Both the position numbers and the translations under genes were made by a program. This document shows, one piece after another, positions 51,767 to 54,863 of a stretch of 54,863 bases of DNA. Each line of letters opens with the position of its first letter. Position 1 is the stretch's first letter. A model generated the notes under the pieces. It saw only the letters and a program-made list of their open reading frames with translations, ran no database searches and was not told the DNA's origin. The stretch is from Verrucomicrobiota bacterium (GTDB lineage Bacteria; Verrucomicrobiota; Verrucomicrobiia; Verrucomicrobiales; DEV007), in contig JAHDID010000018.1 in the NCBI GenBank assembly GCA_020630975.1, positions 48,906 to 103,768 on the forward strand. Reading direction: 5' to 3'.

Positions 51767-51828
51767 CCACCCCGAACTGGCGGAGTGGTATGGGCCGCTA
51801 GTTTTTTCCTAGGGCCCATCTGGGGTGG
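51767..51828. terminator. Nested inverted repeats between convergent genes
   Basis: The outer arms are CCACCCC (51767-51773) and GGGGTGG (51822-51828). The inner arms are ATGGGCC/GGCCCAT (51790-51796/51813-51819), extended by CTAG/CTAG, with loop TTTTTTC. It sits directly after the BLUF kinase stop. There is no T-run outside the stem, so the mechanism is uncertain. Confidence 0.45.
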
Positions 51829-51841
51829 CGAGCTGTCTAGC

Positions 51842-52240
51842 CTAGTGGGCGATGAGAGAGCGTGCCTGCTCCACCCACTTTTCCCGAGCGATACGGCCTT
51901 TACACTTTAGCTTGCTCTCAAGCTGGGCAATATCATCGGGCTGTAGTGTCGCTAGTTGCTTAACATCGTGGATGCCAGCTGCGTTCAGCTTAGCGACGAA
52001 TGACGGTCCGATGCCTTTGATTTGGTTCAATGTCGCCATAGGCGCGAGTCCTAGGGACATGCTGGCAAAGGGGCACTTCGAGCGAGCCTTTTCAGCTCGC
52101 TCGCGGAGACGGTCCTCTGCCTGATTCCAATCCGATTCAGGAGAGCCTGGAATGTTTTTCTCGATTCGGTCGAGGTAGATCAGAAAGGCGTCGTGGGCGA
52201 CTTTTTCAGTGTATTCGGGGTGTGAACTGGATGTAGTCAT
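51842..52240 (-). CDS. Helix-hairpin-helix protein
   Basis: A 132-residue protein. The C-terminal part NQIKGIGPSFVAKLNAAGIHDVKQLATL is a classic helix-hairpin-helix with GIGP, as in DUF4332-like or ribosomal L21/RNA polymerase-tail proteins. The N-terminal half has charged helices (ESDWNQAEDRLRERAEKARS). It probably binds DNA or assembles into a complex; the specific role is unknown. It is convergent with the BLUF kinase gene. Confidence 0.65.
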   Translation of the reverse strand: MTTSSSHPEYTEKVAHDAFLIYLDRIEKNIPGSPESDWNQAEDRLRERAEKARSKCPFASMSLGLAPMATLNQIKGIGPSFVAKLNAAGIHDVKQLATLQPDDIAQLESKLKCKGRIAREKWVEQARSLIAH

Positions 52241-52431
52241 AATTAATATTTCTTAAAATTACAGCAATATTTAAAAATAACAAGGCGCTGGGTTGCTGAA
52301 TTTGAGCAAATTATGAAAAAATCCAGCTGAGATGGACGGTGATTGAAGATGAGGGGCTATGTTTATTATAAATTAAGGAAACTTCAAATATATTAGGTTG
52401 AAGATTATAAAGTTTTATGGAATAAATAGCC

Positions 52432-53157
52432 ATGCTCCCCTGTATGCAGGTCCGTGGCCTATTACCTCTGTTTTTCTGTACGGCATCACTTTGGATTTTT
52501 TCCCCCTCTCACCTAGCGGCGGAAGATGATGCTCTCGCGTCAAAACCGCGATTTGGCATCGCGGCGAGCTACTACTGGAATGAGCAGCCTTATGATGTGA
52601 CTTCATTCACGATAGCTGGGCTATCGCCTGCGGCGACTCTGATGAACGAGTCCACGACCTACTCGATACGTGTGGACACGTGGGTGCTGCCTTTTCTGAA
52701 TGTGTATGGGACGATCGGCGAAGTGGAGGGAGAGGCTACGGTCGATGTGGATGTGCCATTCTCCACGCAGGCGACGGTGGGCTATGATGGCTTTCTCTAC
52801 GGCGGGGGAGTGATCGTCGCCCAAAAGTGGGGTGACTACTTCGCCTTTAGTAATCTATCCTACGGCATCACTGATATGGATGATGGCACTGCGGTGGGAA
52901 CGCTGAACTGGAGACCTAGGGTGGGGAAAAAGTTTGGCAATCTAATGCTGTGGACGGGTATGAACTATCAAGAGTCGGAGCGGTCGCAAAGCGGTACGAT
53001 ATCTGGCCTACCCTACCAGATCGACACTGAGATCCAAGAAAACTGGAACTATGCTGTGGGTGGGCGCTACTATTTTAACGAGAACTGGTCGCTACGTGTC
53101 GAAGGTGGGCTGGGCGATCGCGAGAGTCTGGTAGTCGCCTTTAAGCATCACTTCTAG
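52432..53157 (+). CDS. Outer-membrane beta-barrel protein
   Basis: A 241-residue exported protein (signal peptide to about 30, ending LAA). Alternating hydrophobic/aromatic strands run throughout (FGIAASYYWNEQPY, YGGGVIVAQKWGDYFAFSNL, LMLWTGMNYQESE, NYAVGGRYYFNENWSLRVEGG). The C-terminus ends in Phe (VAFKHHF), as expected for a BAM-assembled barrel. A porin or OmpW/lipid-A-type protein; substrate unknown. It follows an AT-rich 191-bp gap with no other visible gene. Confidence 0.75.
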   Translation: MLPCMQVRGLLPLFFCTASLWIFSPSHLAAEDDALASKPRFGIAASYYWNEQPYDVTSFTIAGLSPAATLMNESTTYSIRVDTWVLPFLNVYGTIGEVEGEATVDVDVPFSTQATVGYDGFLYGGGVIVAQKWGDYFAFSNLSYGITDMDDGTAVGTLNWRPRVGKKFGNLMLWTGMNYQESERSQSGTISGLPYQIDTEIQENWNYAVGGRYYFNENWSLRVEGGLGDRESLVVAFKHHF

Positions 53158-53165
53158 AGTGTTAT

Positions 53166-54710
53166 TCATTCGATTGCAGCAGTCGGTGGGAGAGCATCTA
53201 CAAAGCCTGCCTCAGTCCTGCGTAGCTCTTTGACCGTCTCTCTGCGTAGGCGCTCGAGCACAGAGGTGTGCTCTGGGGAGGAGGCTAAATTGTTCAACTC
53301 TTGTGGGTCTTTTTGCAGGTCGTAGAGTTCTTCGATCTCGCCTTCGATCAGAGTGCGGATGTATTTGAACTTACCTTCCGCAAGCATGACGTACCAAGGG
53401 ACGCCGGGGCCATGGTAAAGGCTGGGATCGTCCTTGCCTGGGATCACATCGGTAGCAGAGCCGTATTTTTTGGCTGTGTGTACGAGCATAGCCGGATGCT
53501 GCCAAGTAGCCTCACGACTGGTCAGCAGAGGGCTCAGATCGTAGCCATGCATTTCCCAGGGTAGCGGGAGCCCCGCCTGGGCAAAGAAGGTGGGGGCGAT
53601 ATCGACACCGCTCACTGGTTCGTCGACGACTTTGCCAGCGACTGGGTGCTCGCCAGCGGGGCGAATGATGAGAGGTGCTGCTACGGTGGAGTGGTAGGGA
53701 GCGACTTTGGATTTGAAGCCATGCTGTCCCCAGGCGAAGCCCTGATCCGAGGTAAATACAACCAAGGTATTTTCATCCTGACCGGTCTCGATGAGGGTTT
53801 CCATGAGTCTGCCGACGCCTTCATCGATAGCGAGTACACCCTGGTGATACTGGCGTACCCAGTCTTTTAGCGAGCGACCAGGGAAGTCTTTCATCCCTAC
53901 CGGCACTTTGTCGCGAGTCTTTCGCTCGACTGCGATGCCTGCCTCATTGGGTTCCCAAAATTCCATTTTCGAGGTATACTCGGGCTTGCCCTCTCGTGGA
54001 GGATAGATATCGGCTGGGGAAGGCACCTCGATATCTGCGTAGCGCTCGAGATGGCGGTCTGCTGGAGTGAATGGCCCGTGGACTGCTCCATAGCAGAGCC
54101 AGAGGAACCATCGTTTTTCAGCATCGCGCCCCTCGCCCTGGATGTAGTCGACCGCCCAGTCTGTGTAGTTGTCAGTGGTGTAGCCTTTGACTAGCTGTGG
54201 CTCGCTGCCATTGGTATTGATCAACTGATCATAGAAGTAGTTTGGTGCATTGGCGGGGTAACGAGGGCGATTCCAGATGATCTGGTGGTCCCAGTCTCGG
54301 CCGTAGCCATCGTCGACACCGGTGTGCCATTTGCCGATGTGAGCTGTCTGATAGCCCGACTGTCGGAAAATACTGGGCCAAAATGGGCACTGCTCGGCAT
54401 CATACGCGCTGCCTGGGTAGGTGCCCTCCATGCGCATCGATTCGATACCGTGCTGGTGATGGCCGGTCAGCATAGTGGCTCGCGATGGCATGCACCAGGA
54501 GCCGATATAGGCATGAGCGAAGCGTACGCCATCTGCAGCTAGGGCATCGATGTGAGGCGTCTCCACCCAGTCAAAGGCCTCTGGGTAGCAGCCTACCGTA
54601 CGTGTGGACTGATCGTCTGTGTAGATGAATAGGATATTCGGCCGAGGCGAGTCTGCGGCAGAAAGCGATAGTATCGGACACAGCAGGAGTAAAAGGGCTA
54701 TCAATCTCAT
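53166..54710 (-). CDS. Secreted type I sulfatase
   Basis: A sulfatase of about 514 residues from ATG 54710 (MRLIALLLLL, a better signal-peptide start than 54728). NILFIYTDDQSTRTVGCYPEA carries metal ligands. The formylglycine motif is C-M-P-S-R, with Cys at 73 from this start. VVFTSDQGFAWGQHGFKSK is the second metal site and the end DPQELNNLASSPEHT is typical. It is only distantly similar to the sulfatase at 9987-11510, so the two probably cut different sulfated glycans. It is convergent with the barrel-protein gene, 8 bp apart. Confidence 0.92.
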   Translation of the reverse strand: MRLIALLLLLCPILSLSAADSPRPNILFIYTDDQSTRTVGCYPEAFDWVETPHIDALAADGVRFAHAYIGSWCMPSRATMLTGHHQHGIESMRMEGTYPGSAYDAEQCPFWPSIFRQSGYQTAHIGKWHTGVDDGYGRDWDHQIIWNRPRYPANAPNYFYDQLINTNGSEPQLVKGYTTDNYTDWAVDYIQGEGRDAEKRWFLWLCYGAVHGPFTPADRHLERYADIEVPSPADIYPPREGKPEYTSKMEFWEPNEAGIAVERKTRDKVPVGMKDFPGRSLKDWVRQYHQGVLAIDEGVGRLMETLIETGQDENTLVVFTSDQGFAWGQHGFKSKVAPYHSTVAAPLIIRPAGEHPVAGKVVDEPVSGVDIAPTFFAQAGLPLPWEMHGYDLSPLLTSREATWQHPAMLVHTAKKYGSATDVIPGKDDPSLYHGPGVPWYVMLAEGKFKYIRTLIEGEIEELYDLQKDPQELNNLASSPEHTSVLERLRRETVKELRRTEAGFVDALPPTAAIE

Positions 54711-54863
54711 AAGATGCAGTCTAGGCAAGACCTAGGTTCCCTACCGTTATAAGCGGCATCGCTCGGCAGTGCCAAGGCCGTTCTGAAGAAAACTGCGCGA
54801 GTGGCGAGCGAGCTAAGCTGGATACCGATGCCTGGACGGCTACTTTCGAGGTGCCACAGTGGG

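Overview
The window looks like a chromosomal segment of a Verrucomicrobiota bacterium; a planctomycete is the less likely alternative. The inference rests on gene content: a cytochrome-c/DUF1592 protein next to a DUF1552 protein, two secreted type I sulfatases, a DUF1080 protein, a secreted beta-helix protein, a Kelch protein, many genes without a clear Shine-Dalgarno sequence, and structured repeats of a kind I remember from planctomycete and verrucomicrobial genomes. No rRNA, CRISPR array, transposase or prophage was seen. Most of the segment is moderately GC-rich housekeeping sequence, broken by visibly AT-richer accessory blocks at about 1.5-2.9, 34.3-39.4, 40.8-43.1 and 49.5-50.2 kb.

Layout. 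0-2.9 kb: an autoregulated GntR/ABC/membrane-protein operon behind a long operator palindrome and an edge cluster of hairpin repeats. 2.9-7.4 kb: the DUF1592 and DUF1552 genes, with a toxin-antitoxin pair between them. 7.5-16.4 kb: cmk, argH, a tRNA-Leu with anticodon AAG, a sulfatase, purU and metH. 16.4-18.2 kb: a structured repeat and a secreted beta-helix protein. 18.3-23.8 kb: a leftward gene train cdaA, cdaR-like, glmM, bioD, two small membrane proteins, hisS and dcd. 24.1-26.0 kb: sigma factor, small overlapping protein and MscS-like channel. 26.2-30.4 kb: a tight five-gene operon ending in a thioredoxin-type arsenate reductase. 30.6-34.2 kb: metK-ahcY divergent from an ArsR/methyltransferase regulator (SahR type). 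34.3-39.4 kb: a compact operon of coiled-coil protein, membrane protein, Rab-like small GTPase and hybrid histidine kinase. 39.4-46.2 kb: lysA, a radical SAM gene interrupted by an in-frame TGA, a membrane protein, DUF1080, smpB, a methyltransferase and an M15-like lipoprotein. 46.4-54.7 kb: a coiled-coil protein with a GrpE-like C-terminus, Kelch, EF-hand, a BLUF-REC-histidine kinase photoreceptor, an outer-membrane barrel and a second sulfatase.

How genes work together. The clearest regulatory logic is in methionine/SAM recycling. Nearly identical roughly 33-bp palindromic elements lie over the metH start codon and between metK-ahcY and sahR, more than 20 kb apart. This fits one SahR regulon covering homocysteine methylation, SAM synthesis and SAH hydrolysis. 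The cdaA-cdaR-glmM order known from Firmicutes is kept, but the CdaR partner is reduced to a membrane anchor. The least described system is the 34.3-39.4 kb operon. It joins a eukaryote-like Ras/Rab-fold GTPase, a single-pass membrane protein with a large cytoplasmic domain, a coiled-coil protein with the same N-terminal motif, and a soluble hybrid kinase. It looks like a self-contained signalling module.
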